From Mesostigma viride (lineage: Eukaryota; Streptophyta; Mesostigmatophyceae; Mesostigmatales; Mesostigmataceae), in contig RPFO01000130.1 of assembly GCA_009746045.1 (NCBI GenBank), positions 186,001 to 250,000 of the forward strand: a stretch of DNA of 64,000 nt, written 5' to 3'. A program made the translations under genes and the position numbers. This document shows positions 42,655 through 52,689 of this stretch, in pieces. The notes beneath the pieces were generated by a model that did not search any database, was not told where the DNA came from, and was given only the letters and a program-made list of their open reading frames with translations. Numbering within the stretch: the stretch's first letter is position 1; each line of letters starts with the position of its first letter.

Positions 42655-44531
42655 TAATGAATGAATGAATGAATGAATGAATGAATGAATGAATGCGTGC
42701 ACGTCCGCCCATCCTTCCATCCATCTGTCCACCCAACCCTTGCACACCCACCTACCCACCTACATACACGCCTACCCGTCAGTCGGTAGGTCGGTCAGTT
42801 ATTCAGTCGGTCGGTCGGTCGGTCGGCCGGTCGGCCAGTCGGTCGGTCGGTCGGTCGGTCGGTCGGTCGATCGGTCGGTCAGTCGGTCGGTCGGTCGGTC
42901 GGTCGGTCGGTCCGTCGGTCGGTCGGTCGGACGGTCGGTCGGTCGGTCGGTCGGTCGGTCGGTCGGTCGGTCGGTCGGTCGGTCGGTCGGTCGGTCGGTC
43001 GGTCGGTCGGTCGGTCGGTCGGTCGGTCGGTCGGTCGGTCGGTCGGTCGGTCGGTCGGTCGGTCGGTCGGTCGGTCGGTCGGTCGGTCGGTCGGTCGGTC
43101 GGTCGGTCGGTCGGTCGGTCGGTCGGTCGGTCGGTCAGTCGGTCGCTCGGTCGGTCGTTCGGTCAATTTGTTGGTCAGTATGTCGGTCGGTCGATCGGTC
43201 GGTCCTTCGGTTGGTCGGCCCGCCGGTCCGTCCGTCGCGGGTCGGTCGTTCCGTCCATCCGTCCGGTCGGTCCGTCCCTCAGTCTGCCAGTCAGCCTGTA
43301 TGTACGTATGTACATCATTATGTGAAGCATATGCACATATATCCGACGTACAAATGTAATATGTATGCATTTGGCACGTACCCAGGTACATCACCGTGCG
43401 CAAGTAACCATTGTCGTCTCCCCCCGGCCGCAGGTGGGCTGGAACGTGTACCAGATCGTGACCTCCAGCTTATTCTTCCGTTGTTCGTCGAGAACCGTCG
43501 CGGTTTCCAGCCCCCAATGAAAAGCTCCCCTTCGCCGCTTGCCTGCCCTGCGGCGTCCCTGCAGATACCCCCAGCCATCGTGAGCCTCACGCCAAATGTG
43601 CCCACAGTCATGGTCGCCACTGTCCCATTCAGCACGGTCCCGTTGGCCAGGGTCTTATTTTCAGGCAGGGAGATGCTACCAGTATCCACATAGGTAGCTC
43701 GGAAGGCGTACCCGGTCCGGTCGAGACCGGCCACGAGCGATGCGTTGTAGCTGAGTTCGAGCCGGCAGCCCGCGGGACCGCAGTCAGGGATCACCTTGAT
43801 GCCCTGGCAGGGATGCGAGAAGGTCACATCAACAGAAGTCGTGGTCTGGAGCCCACTGGTCTTCTTTGCCGGTTGCGAGAACAGAACAGCCGGGCCCGAG
43901 GAATCAGTGGCCGGGTTGTTGGTCTTGTTGCCCGGGAGCACGCACACGGGGGTGTAACCGGGGACCTCGACGGACCAGACCCGTAGAATTCTGGCAATGT
44001 CACACGGCCATTCCTTAGCGCCATGGATATGCTGACAAAAGCGGCAGGTGGGAAGGAGAGGAGCCCTGAGGGTGGCACGAATGCCAAGTCTGCGATGGTG
44101 GACTCGCCGCCCCTTAGGTTTAGGATGGCAACCTGCATCGTTGTCCAGCCCATCCAGTCCCCCGTTGGCCAGATCAAACATGAACTTGGTCACGATGGGA
44201 TCGAACTCGGCCAAGGGGATGGCCAACCTGAACGTTGCATTGATTGTGATGGGACAGACGCAGTTGGGGCCAACGGGGAGGATCCTCGGGTGGCAACCGG
44301 ATGTGGTGGTGTTGCAAGGATGAGGGAAAGGCGGCAGAGGGGCGGTGGGCGTTGGTGGCTGGGGGGGCAGTGGGGGTTGCCGAGGGGGTGGAGGTGGCAG
44401 CTGGGGAGATAAGGTGGGGGTTGGGGGGGGAAATGGTGGCAGTAGGGGGGGTGGGGACAGTGGCGGTGCCGATGGTGGTGATGATGGCAGCGTTGGTGGC
44501 GATGTTGGACTAGCTGGGGGGCCGGGTAAAC
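31611..44531 (-). CDS. TRP/polycystin-like multi-pass membrane protein gene (exon span)
   Basis: Host gene. Exons: 44,531-43,395 (3' part uncertain), 42,216-41,984, 39,609-39,279, 39,075-38,844, 37,519-37,056, 36,121-35,594, 35,335-35,187, 34,859-34,669, 33,392-33,153, 32,624-31,611. From 39,609 onward the phase at every junction agrees, which random frames would not do. At least one exon is missing between 41,984 and 39,609. The product has a Pro-rich and Cys-containing ectodomain, five or more hydrophobic helices and a long polar tail. Resemblance to TRP-like/FLC-type membrane proteins of mosses and algae is from memory of family patterns ([20 protein letters not shown], long C-terminal helices). 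A role as ion channel or sensor is inference. The first exon and the last exon were not found. Confidence 0.6.
33153..33392 (-). CDS. exon: cytoplasmic tail
   Basis: 240 nt bounded by CCAAATGTTCAG and GTGAGCC. Hydrophilic, Gly-rich ([30 protein letters not shown]). Phases 1 to 1 match both neighbours. Confidence 0.7.
33942..34070. repeat. (GGAT)n microsatellite
   Basis: About 32 tetranucleotides with a few interruptions, in an intron of the large gene. Confidence 0.95.
34669..34859 (-). CDS. exon: juxtamembrane cytoplasmic segment
   Basis: 191 nt between CCCCCGCAG and GTGTGTTC. Encodes a basic start ([20 protein letters not shown]), then [20 protein letters not shown]. It joins in phase 2 to the transmembrane exon upstream (a CG/A Arg codon) and in phase 1 downstream. 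Confidence 0.75.
35187..35335 (-). CDS. exon: last transmembrane helix
   Basis: 149 nt, 3' splice site at GCATGCAG after the (CA)n tract, 5' splice site CACG/GTATGT. Encodes [20 protein letters not shown] and [10 protein letters not shown], a long hydrophobic helix followed by the basic [11 protein letters not shown]. It joins in phase 0 to the exon at 36,121-35,594. Confidence 0.75.
35341..35400. repeat. (GT)n microsatellite beside a 3' splice site
   Basis: About 28 dinucleotides. On the minus strand this is a (CA)n run immediately before the acceptor of the exon ending at 35,335, between it and a C-rich pyrimidine tract (35,401-35,440). Confidence 0.95.
35594..36121 (-). CDS. exon: transmembrane core
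   Basis: 528 nt, phase 0 at both ends, bounded by CGCCTCGCCAG and GTGAGTGG. Contains [52 protein letters not shown], then [20 protein letters not shown] and [18 protein letters not shown]: three hydrophobic helices and an amphipathic segment. This is the part most reminiscent of TRP-like proteins. Confidence 0.75.
37056..37519 (-). CDS. exon: first transmembrane helices
   Basis: 464 nt, phase 1 to 0, bounded by ACTGTCGCAG and GTAAGTTAAC. Encodes [20 protein letters not shown], then [20 protein letters not shown] and [20 protein letters not shown]: three helices. The PRAELYL turn before a helix is a recurring feature of the algal and moss relatives I recall. Confidence 0.75.
38844..39075 (-). 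CDS. exon: membrane-proximal ectodomain
   Basis: 232 nt, phase 0 to 1, bounded by GGCTGCAG and GTCTGTTG. Encodes [38 protein letters not shown], an Asp-rich run and NSTSNGTDG (N-glycosylation-like sites), consistent with an extracytoplasmic loop before the helix cluster. Confidence 0.7.
39279..39609 (-). CDS. exon: ectodomain strand region and hydrophobic segment
   Basis: 331 nt, phase 2 to 0, bounded by CCTGCCCACAG and GTATGTTTG. Begins [20 protein letters not shown] (beta-like), ends with a long apolar stretch ([20 protein letters not shown]) that may be a transmembrane helix. Confidence 0.7.
40390..40975. repeat. 118-bp tandem repeat, about five units
   Basis: Units begin GATGTCATGGATCATT at 40,405, 40,523, 40,641, 40,759 and 40,877 with few differences. 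They lie in an intron. The regularly spaced open frames across it are artefacts. Confidence 0.92.
41176..41470 (-). mobile_element. LINE 3' end with (TTCAA)n tail
   Basis: 41,240-41,470 is related to 24,782-25,080 (AACTCCGTTG, GAGAAGGGGCATATGGC, GCTACTTCCTGCAAGGGT). In the LINE sense (minus) it ends in about 13 units of (TTCAA)n, whereas the 24.7-kb copy ends in (AATT)n. It is a 5'-truncated copy in an intron of the large gene. Confidence 0.75.
41984..42216 (-). CDS. exon: ectodomain module
   Basis: 233 nt, phase 1 to 0, bounded by TTATTATCCAG and GTAATTTTT. Encodes [20 protein letters not shown] and [20 protein letters not shown]: a beta-rich module, probably extracytoplasmic. One or more exons are missing between this and 39,609 because the phases do not match. 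Confidence 0.6.
42367..42692. repeat. (ATGT)n then (GAAT)n microsatellites
   Basis: About 72 uninterrupted ATGT units (42,367-42,654) followed by nine GAAT units, in an intron. The near perfection implies recent expansion or collapse artefacts in assembly. Confidence 0.97.
42780..43220. repeat. (CGGT)n tetranucleotide array
   Basis: Roughly 100 CGGT units, pure in the centre (about 42,930-43,135) and decayed at both edges (CAGT, CGAT, CCGT). Same intron as the ATGT array. Confidence 0.97.
43395..44531 (-). CDS. exon: Pro-rich region and Cys-containing ectodomain, frame disturbed
   Basis: The 3' splice site ACACGCTGTCAG at 44,532-44,543 precedes a run of prolines in groups of two to three (about 44,520-44,330), hydroxyproline-rich wall-protein style. 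Then [19 protein letters not shown] and [20 protein letters not shown] follow. The open frame stays open to 43,400, but family-like sequence changes frame: [20 protein letters not shown] (about 44,130-44,070) is in +1, [15 protein letters not shown] (43,965) is back, and [14 protein letters not shown] (43,460) is in +2. Either indel errors lie in G/C runs, or the exon is decaying. The 5' splice site (GTGATG) is weak. Confidence 0.5.
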
Positions 44532-46058
44532 CTGACAGCGTGTCAACATGCCAAGGACAAGCAGGAAATTCGTTTCAGAAATGTAAGGGTCAATGACACC
44601 AGTTTGTTGTTTGCTGCAAAGGTATGGCCCCAAACGTCACAGGAACACTGCCATGAGAAGATACACTGAGGTTAATGCATTTCTGCATTCAGTGCTGGCC
44701 TCTTTAACTCGGGGCGACTGTGGTGTAACCCAACTACCAGAGCACATCATGGTTATTGCTTGCGCGTGCCAGCCGCATGATTAATAGCCACCCAACGTAA
44801 ATGCTCAACAGCCCCCCCCCCTCCACCCATCCTGTTAGCACAGGAGTGCACCGTTCAGGACTATGACATCATCTTTTTCCCTTCACATGCTACTTGTCCC
44901 TTTCTTCATTTCCGCACCGCCATCCAAGGCACATCGGCAGTTGTATTATGTTCTTCATGTTTATACCCATGCACATCCATGCAGGCCAGAATGTGACATG
45001 AAGGACCATCATAAAAGTACACCATATACCATAGTAGAGGCCCTTATAAGCATACCATACCGTAGGTTTTGAACTTATATATACTCGGTATTAGGTACAT
45101 GTAAGTTATTATCATTTTTCATATATATACTCGGTGACCGTTGATCAACGAATATACTCGGTGACCTCTTGCTCTTTTTACATACTGTATTCATGACTAA
45201 CCTGCTACGGTTACAACGCAATGCTGTATAACAATGACAGCTTATGAGAAGCAAGTTGTTTTGCAGGTACTTGTACCCTAGTCAGAAAAGGTAGGGGCTG
45301 ACTGTGGAAGGTGGTTGCCGTAAAAGGTGGGCTTCCAATTAAGGAAAGCAGGTTACTCACTTGCTCCTTGTGCCTGCTTTCAGTTGCTAGTAGAAGGGTT
45401 CAAGCCCACCCACCTTCTATGGCAACGAACTTTCCTAGTCAGCCCGAACCTGGGCTGACCTACTGGTATGTGTGCCAGTAAGTTTTTTCCTTCATAAAAC
45501 TATTTTTGCTTTACGGAGTTACATGATCAGCTCGCAGGTCATAAAAAAAATGAGCAAGAACACACCAAATCCATCCAACTCTGGCCTTGCTTTGCTTCAG
45601 CGCATGGCATGCATCACCACAAAACATCATGTTTATGAAAACATGTGTGCTAGCTCTGTACAGTGGAATACCACAGGCTTGTCGATCGGATGACCACATG
45701 GTCATCCGTATCCGTATGCTAGGTACGTGAGCACACTAATGCGAGTTTGCAGGGCCAGTGTCAGAGTATTCCATACTCATTGCTTGCCCATGCAAATATG
45801 TCAGTGCCAGGTGAAATTTATTATGGCTATTACCTGCCTACATGTAAAGGATTAAGGGCTTTTGGGATGTGTTATAAATCCCCCCTTACCTACTTCTGGC
45901 GGAAGCGGATATGTGATTTACACAGATTAGGAAATCAGTGCCCAACATTGCACATTAAATGCTACCTATGTTGGTTGCGTACTTATTTGGTTACAAAATA
46001 CAAGGTTCGGCACCATTTTCACTGCTCGGTACTTTATCAAGCGCCAGCCTAGAGCACC
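44532..46058. other. no gene recognised
   Basis: AT-rich unique sequence between the Pro-rich exon and the MITE pair. A few ATATACTCGGT repeats lie near 45,070-45,165. Likely intron or intergenic. Confidence 0.4.
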
Positions 46059-46182
46059 AGTTGAATAGCATTTTCGCTACTACTTTTTATCGGCCAATTG
46101 CTATCGGAAGATATCCTGCGCAGGATGTCTGCCAATAGTTGTTGGCGGATAACAAGTATGATAGCTAAAATGCTATTCAACT
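46059..46182. mobile_element. palindromic MITE-like element, copy 1
   Basis: Starts AGTTGAATAGCATTTT and ends AAAATGCTATTCAACT. The whole 124 bp folds on itself with the centre at TCCTGCGCAGGA. No clear target duplication. Confidence 0.75.
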
Positions 46183-46407
46183 TAGAACCTAGCGCGCATG
46201 TGAGGCGCAGGTTCGAAACCCCGTGCGGAGCGCCAAGCGGTTTATTTGGTAGCGGCCTAGCGGAATCGCCGGCCGGCCCATTTAATCGCCGCACGAGGTA
46301 GTAATATCGAACCTTCCCGGGATTAGTATCGAAATAGTAATTCGATGCGGCATTAGGGCCCTATATAAGAAGCCACCAAGCATTTCGCCCCGTGCGCAAA
46401 GGTTTTA

Positions 46408-46529
46408 AGTTGAACAGCATTTTAGCTATTACTTTTTATCCGCCAAATACTATTGGCAGACATCCTGCACAGGATGTCTGCCGATAGCAATGGGCCGATA
46501 AAAAGTAATAGCTGAAATGCTATTCAGCT
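46408..46529. mobile_element. palindromic MITE-like element, copy 2
   Basis: Same family as 46,059-46,182, about 230 bp downstream. The inner stem GGCAGACATCCTG / CAGGATGTCTGCC is perfect. Arms carry GTTGAACAGCATTTTAGCTA and TAGCTGAAATGCTATTCAGC. Confidence 0.75.
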
Positions 46530-46889
46530 GCGCCGGTACACTACAGCAGAGCACCGGTGCCCCATACTGGAGCGCCAGCGCCAAACACTACAGGTCACAC
46601 CTGTTATAGTGACTTTCATGTCGCATGGGTGATTGCCGCTGCCGCAAGACATTAGTAGTGAGGTAGCCATGAAGCTTGCCTCACCTTGCCACATTGTTCT
46701 TGGCACATATAGGTCCCGGATCTGCGCATCACGCTGGCTATGAAAGGTATTATTCCATGCTTTATTACATAAGCTTCGTGGGCCGGTTTGGTGGCTGCGC
46801 TTCCTCTTCATCCAAGTACGCCAACAGAGTCCTGGGCGCTTTGGAGTGCTGCCACCAACGCTTCGTTTGGGCCCGCTACTGCCAGAAAT

Positions 46890-47210
46890 TCAGGCCCGTC
46901 CACGTGGTCGAGGCAGCCCAACAACAGACTCCAGCTGGGCCGCAGACATTAGTCCCCACTCGGTACCGAGGACCATCTCAAAGGCAGCCAGCACCTCAGG
47001 CAAGCCCGAGCAGGTGGTAAGCTCCTGAAGGAGCCTTTTATTTTGCCTCTGCGATGTTCTAAGACGACCTTTTCCCGTCTGTTTAGTAGTAGCTGTCGGC
47101 ACCTTGGGATTACCTTTCACTGATTGCTTTCCGGCACCTGCGAAAGTTGGCTTCCGCCCTGGCTTCACCATTCCAGCCGGTATGTTGTTCTTGAATGTAA
47201 AGAATCCCAA
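46890..47210 (-). CDS. hypothetical protein fragment
   Basis: 106-codon open frame: a basic N-terminal half (MVKPGRKPTFAGAGKQS, KGRLRTSQRQNKRLLQ) and a helical end (GLPEVLAAFEMVLGTEWGLM, SAAQLESVVGLPRPRGRA, stop). I do not recognise it. It could be the last exon of a gene or a transposon fragment. It interrupts the region between the Cys-rich exon at 48 kb and the large gene, arguing weakly against their being one transcript. Confidence 0.3.
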   Translation of the reverse strand: MGFFTFKNNIPAGMVKPGRKPTFAGAGKQSVKGNPKVPTATTKQTGKGRLRTSQRQNKRLLQELTTCSGLPEVLAAFEMVLGTEWGLMSAAQLESVVGLPRPRGRA

Positions 47211-47986
47211 GCATCAGGTCGTTTCGCATGACGGGCCCCTACAGGTCGCCGCCTTCTTCAAAACAAGACAGACCGCCATGAGCTAGGTGAGCATGTGTTT
47301 CTCCCGTTTCATGGCCTGCAACGGCTCAAAGCCAACAGCCATATTCCAGCGATGGCCTCTAAACATATTTAACTAGCCGTTTACTATTATTTCATGGCTG
47401 TCGAGTCGAATTTTCTTCAGAAATTGCTTGTTGTAAAACTGTCCCCAAGTAGAGATCTCTCCCATTAGTAGGAAAGCCTAGACCTTCTCAAGGCCAGCGC
47501 AAAATCTGTCAGGTTTCACTCAGCACTCTCAAACCGGGCCACCATATAGGCCACCATATAGGCCACCATATAGGCCATATTCTGTAATACTCAACTAGCC
47601 AATGGGCCTTATTACTATCAGTCGATCACCTAGCAACAATTGTTCTATTCATCTAACTACAGCGGCTCCCCTTCCACGTCACAATGAAGAAACTGCTCAG
47701 AAGACCCCGCTTTCCACCACCAAATAATCTTCAGTAACCATCAACCCCTGTCGACCCCAGCAGGTAAGGACGCTCAGCATATACCAGATTCCCTCGACTG
47801 AGGCCGGACCACCCCTAGGACCGACCTTAACTTCTGTACTACTTACTTGACTTCTGTACAAACTAAGTACCTCTGTACTTACCTAACTTCTGAACTAATT
47901 GAGGTGTATAATAAAAAGGCCTCAATTGAGGCCTCTTGACAAATAGACAATATGTCCAGTGTGACTAACACGCAGCTTTTGCTTAC
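47211..47986. other. no gene seen
   Basis: Unique sequence. A triple GGCCACCATATA repeat at about 47,535-47,575. No coding signal. Confidence 0.4.
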
Positions 47987-48073
47987 CTTCACATGTATTG
48001 CTGTCCACACAGATGGGCACGTCCGCGGTGCAGCCCCAATCCAGCTCGAGTGCTGATGACGTGTCGAAGCAAA
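47987..48073 (-). CDS. exon: Cys-rich cap after LRRs
   Basis: 87 nt, bounded by TGTGTGCGCAG and GTAAGCAAAAG. Encodes 29 residues with four cysteines (CFDTSSALELDWGC, DVPICVDSNTC). It follows the LRR exons on the same strand, in the position where plant-type LRR ectodomains have a Cys-rich capping segment. Confidence 0.55.
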
Positions 48074-48805
48074 CTGCGCACACAGATAAGAACCAGACCG
48101 GCCAGGCCCATGGAAAGAAAAGGCACGGTGCGAAAGCCGTTGTCAAGCACTACTTCCCACGCAATATTGGTGGAACTTTGTAAGAACCACTGGGGTGGGC
48201 AATATAAATCAGGAAGCAACCTTCAGCCAGGGTTTTACTTGTGCTGAAAGGCCAAGCCGGGATGATAACATGCTATGGGCAAAGATTGGATAATTGAAAT
48301 CAAATAGCCAGTACCTGCATCAAACTTCCTCTCCCCGCATATTCCCCCCCCCCCCACACCTACTTCCAACCAAGACTTCAACCAAGACTTCCTTCTGATG
48401 CTACTCAGGTCTAGCCTGCATGCCTGAGTGCCACAACTTCAGCTGCTATGTAGGACATGCTGTGTCATGGGAAAACATAATACTGCCCGCAGATGTAAAG
48501 ATGTGCTTGAAGCAAACCTTGAAAACGTACCAGGGCAAGTCAAGCCCCATGTATCTGTCCTGTTAAGAGTCTTCCCAGCTGGGTCCGGTCCACAAATCCT
48601 GGGGTTGCCCTCCACAGCCCTGCCATGCGAGGGTGCACGTCCATGTAGGAATTCCACAGAGACAAAGAGAATCTGTGAGACACGGGGTGGCCATATGCAC
48701 GCAAACGATAGAACAACTAGGCGGCTCTGTGTACTTGTGCAAACGGCAGTAAGCAGGACAGGGGGAGCGCCCATGACATGCAGTTACAAGGTTGTGCATA
48801 CTCAC

Positions 48806-48877
48806 ATAATCTCTAGGGATAGGATTAGCCCGAGATTAGACGGGATGGTGCCGACGAGCTGGTTTCTGTTGACGTAC
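48806..48877 (-). CDS. LRR exon, 72 nt
   Basis: Phase-2 exon coding YVNRNQLVGTIPSNLGLILS and LEII, with 5' splice site TTAT/GTGAGT. One plant-type LRR (LxxNxLxGxIPxxLGxL). More diverged than the paired exons upstream. Confidence 0.75.
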
Positions 48878-49249
48878 CTGCAGGACAGGAATCATGGCAA
48901 CAGAGGAGCATGCACCCACCAAGAACACGAGGAAAATATCCCAGGCTTAATGTCACGCTCACAAATTAGCGAACGCAAGTGTTCAGTTCAGTATTAGGAC
49001 CAGACGCGGGTCGCAAGACTTCGGTGCCAACTACTCAGATGCCGTATCAAGCGTAAATCATGAAATGCACCACCAAGAAACAAGCAACAGCTAAAACAAC
49101 AGACGGCATGGGGCTGCTGTGCCAGCCCATATCGGGTTTCGCGATGACGAATAGAGGGCCGGTAAATATTGCAACGGGCAGAAATGCCGGAAGCCATGGG
49201 ATTCGTGACCACTTCAATGATTAGCACGAGCAGGTGCAGTGTGGCTTAC

Positions 49250-49321
49250 AGGTTTTTCAGGCTGCCCAAGGATCCCAGCTCAGGTGGGATGCTGCCGCTC
49301 AGCTGGTTGTCATTCAAGAAC
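49250..49321 (-). CDS. LRR exon, 72 nt (pair C, second)
   Basis: Phase-2 exon between CCCCCGACAG and GTAAGCCACA, coding FLNDNQLSGSIPPELGSLGS, then LKNL. Its partner 49,520-49,591 lies 198 bp upstream. Near-identical to the exons at 51,856 and 55,262. Confidence 0.85.
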
Positions 49322-49519
49322 CTGTCGGGGGAAAAGACAGTTTCAGGCGTGTCACACGTGTGCACCAACAAGAGATAATAAGTAGCTTACCAATCAGACA
49401 GCTTCGGTGCTGGCTCCTGCATGGGCTCCAGCAGGCAAAGGCAGGTCACATAAACAAGTGACAGCAGCCAGGTTCAGACAGGAGCACAGACAAAACAAGT
49501 ACACGGAGGAAAGGCTTAC

Positions 49520-49591
49520 AGATATGCTAAGGAGGACAGAGACCCCAGCTCGTGTGGAATGGTGCCGCTTAACTGGTTGATGTGAAGGTAC
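49520..49591 (-). CDS. LRR exon, 72 nt (pair C, first)
   Basis: Phase-2 exon coding YLHINQLSGTIPHELGSLSS, then LAYL, with 5' splice site GTAAGCCTTTCC. Homologous to 52,122-52,193 and 55,532-55,603. Confidence 0.85.
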
Positions 49592-49924
49592 CTGTATAGG
49601 ACAGAAATATCGAGCATGAATCACAGACGCATGTGCCAACCCTAGAATGAGCAATAGGAAAAGCATGCCTCTAGAAATGCCAGCCAGTGCGGGTGTATGA
49701 CCCTGGTTTGGTAGCGTGTCGTGTTTGTGGGCAACTATCTCCTGCCAAACTATACTCGATCTCTCGACTCCACTTTAGAAACCAATGTACAAATGGTGTC
49801 TATAGCCTGAGTGCCCAGGCTTTGCACCGCTTATCACCAGCTGTAGCATGCCGACCAGGGTCGAACCTAGCGAGCACTTGGCAGTTTGGCAAAAGGATAC
49901 AATCAGGTAAAAGGATACCAGCAA

Positions 49925-50175
49925 AAGAGTAGCTAGCTATCTTCAGTTGTTACCCAGAGTGATTCCAAGTCACTATAAGAGTCACTATAAGAGTAGCTAG
50001 CTATCTTCAGTTGATACCCAGAGTGATGCCAAGTCACTGTAAGGGTCACTATAAGAGTAGCTAGCTATCTTCAGTTGTTACTCAGAGTGATTCCAAGTCA
50101 CTATAAGGGTCACTATAAGAGTAGCTAGCTATCTTCAGTTGTTACCCAGAGTGATTCCAAGTCACTACCTTTGGA
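49925..50175. repeat. tandem repeat of about 60 bp
   Basis: Four units containing AGAGTAGCTAGCTATCTTCA, TACCCAGAGTGAT and AAGTCACTATAAG, in intron or spacer sequence. Confidence 0.85.
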
Positions 50176-50744
50176 CATACATGGCTACCTGTGTCGGTGA
50201 CTGCAATATCTAGAGGTACTATTGGCGAGATTAGGAGATACTACTATATCAATAGATGTATGGTCCGAGGAATCTAGCAACGACGGTTGCCGAGGACAAG
50301 GACAGTGGCCGGATCAGCCCTGTGTTTGATCGACCTGTAGTTCGGCACACTACAAATAAACTCCAGGCCGTAACTTAGCGTCACTGGGTGATTTTGGGCC
50401 ACAAGAGTGGATCAGCCAGCGCTGACCTAGTGGCACTGTTTGGCATAAAGGCAAGCGAGAATGGTGGTCGTCGCAGGTTCGGACGCGGTCAATCACTCGA
50501 CCTAACCTAAGCGCATTCTGACGAATCAATCAACCATGTCTGTCACAACCATTTGTGTTTGAACACATGCTGGAGTATTCGACAAGTGAATTATATTGCC
50601 CCAGGGCCTACGCTGTGATGGCAGCAGATATCCCTTCGTGCAGTAACTACATTCTAGTTTCAGGCGGTCATATGTACCACTGAGACGTTAGTCCTGTATT
50701 TAGAAGACGATCTTTCGCACATGCCGGGCTGATAGGCTTGGCAC

Positions 50745-50990
50745 ATTACTTCAGCGCCCGAGAAACCCATGACAGTACCCTATTTCATTAAATGAAATTT
50801 GCGACGTGATGGGCATTGCCCTGGAAGTCGCAGAAATGGAGCACCTGGGCTCATCCTGGGAGCCACGCAAATTTTACATTCAATAAAATATAACAAGATT
50901 CGGTTTCTCAGTGATAGCCTCTATTTATACAGCCGCACCTACCTGCAAGCTAGGATGTCGACCAAGCTTGTGCCCTCAAGATAGGAGGGA
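50745..50990. repeat. segmental duplication with 55,850-56,065
   Basis: GAGAAACCCATGACA, TGGGCATTGCCCTGGA, AATGGAGCACCTGGGCTCAT and CTGCAAGCTAGGATGTCGAC occur in the same order in both places. Weaker similarity continues for a few hundred bases. No coding function recognised. The copies follow LRR exon pairs, so the LRR duplication unit was larger than the exons. Confidence 0.75.
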
Positions 50991-51604
50991 AAACGGTAGG
51001 CTCCACCATCATTGGAAGCGGGTGAAGAGACTACACGCAGTACGCGTGGTCCCTTTCTCAAATATACAATTAATACCAATCACGCTTGAAATGTGCTGTC
51101 GGATTCCTATCACAGGTGTGCGCGGTCCCGCGCCACAAGTTCAGTGCTTGCTAAGCACACTGTTTATTGTAACAATTATACAAGTCCTTTCAGAAGCCCA
51201 TGAAAGCTATTCTGGCACTAACGTGACTATGCTATTCAGACAAAATATGAAAGTGGCGCGCATAACGGCCAATCTTTGTGTCACAAATCCTGAAGTGTCT
51301 GCATAGCCCCTCTGCAATGTACACGTCAAAATCCCAATGAAAAAGGCGTGCAGGTAATCAGTGCTGTCACGTGCTTCATACAGTGAACCCTGGAGAGCCA
51401 CACAAAAGGGATGCCGCAAACGGCGCCATGTGTATGAAACAGCTGAGTTGGAGCCCTGCGGAAACCTTGCTTCAGCTCCACGCGCTCCAGCTCTATCTAT
51501 TCCAGCGTCCAACGTGACCCATGTATTTGATCGATCAGGCTTTGCCCTCGTGCTGACATTTGTCACCAAGTGCACCGCTGTAGGTGTACTGGTGCGTGTA
51601 AACA

Positions 51605-51724
51605 CTCGCCACTTGATCTGAGACATTAGGCAACAAACGTGGAGACACTAGCCACTTGATCTGAGACAGTAGGCAACAAACGTGGAAACACTCGCCACTT
51701 GATCTGAGACAGTAGGCAAGAAAC
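51605..51724. repeat. 43-bp tandem repeat, array 1
   Basis: About three units of CAGTAGGCAACAAACGTGG, AAACACTAGCC, ACTTGATCTGAGA. A second array of the same unit lies at 52,690-52,905. Confidence 0.9.
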
Positions 51725-51855
51725 GTGCCAGCCCATATCGGGTTTCGCGATGACGAATAGAGGGCCGGTAAAAATTGCAACGGGCAGAAATGCCGGAAGC
51801 CATGGGATTTGCGACCACTTCAATGATTAGCACGAGCAGGTGCAGTGTGGCTTAC

Positions 51856-51927
51856 AGGTTTTTCAGGTTGCGCAAGGATCCCAGCTCAGGTGGGATGCTG
51901 CCGCTCAACTGGTTGTCATTCAGGTAC
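51856..51927 (-). CDS. LRR exon, 72 nt (pair B, second)
   Basis: Phase-2 exon coding YLNDNQLSGSIPPELGSLRN, then LKNL. The flanking intron sequence is also nearly identical to that of pair C. Confidence 0.85.
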
Positions 51928-52121
51928 CTGTCGGGGGAAAAGCGGGTTTCAGGCGTGTCACACGTGTGCACCAACAAGAGATAATAAGTAGCTTACCAAT
52001 CAGACAGCTTCGGTGCCGGTTCCTGGGCTCCAGCAGGCAAAGGCAGGTCACATGACCAAGTGACAGCGGCCAGGTTCAGACAGGAGCACAGACAAAACAA
52101 GTACACGGAAGAAAGGCTTAC

Positions 52122-52193
52122 AGATCTTGTAAGGAGGACAGAGACCCCAGCTCGTGTGAAATGGTGCCGCTTAGCTGGTTGATGTGAAGGTAC
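52122..52193 (-). CDS. LRR exon, 72 nt (pair B, first)
   Basis: Phase-2 exon coding YLHINQLSGTISHELGSLSS, then LQDL. The usual IP of the LRR is IS here. Confidence 0.85.
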
Positions 52194-52689
52194 CTGTGTA
52201 GGACAGAAATATCGAGCCGGGCACCACATACGCATGTGCTAACCACGGAATGAGCAATAGGAAAAGCATGCGGGCACTGACACCTCGCATCCGCGAGTGT
52301 ACCCCAAAGCCTACTGGGATTGAAAGAGGCCTACACCTCACCTATAGGACGGCGCTCTGAAAGCATATCCAACCACGCTTGCCTGCGCGGGCAGTGCGCT
52401 GCCTAGAAGTCCATAGCACGTCCACGGATGCGCTATTCCTGTAAACCAGCTGTACAGTACAGCATGCACCTGAACGGCCAAGCGCAAATGCTGTGCACTA
52501 CTGTACCTGTGACACCCAAATACTAGCGGTAGATCGATGCCCACTGCGTTTATGCAGCTCACTGTCACCTACGCTTACCACACCTAAAGGTGAGTTGCGT
52601 CAGCAAAAAAGTATACTCCTTCGCATTATTATACAACGAGCCCTGCCATGCAGACTGCACTTGCCATACGCAAATCTATGTGTCGTCGA

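Noticed and set aside
42323-43693. Long open frames of MYVC, YIHT, SVGR and TDRP repeats
   Set aside because: They are read from (ATGT)n and (CGGT)n tracts, where a tetranucleotide repeat with no stop is open in several frames. No gene.
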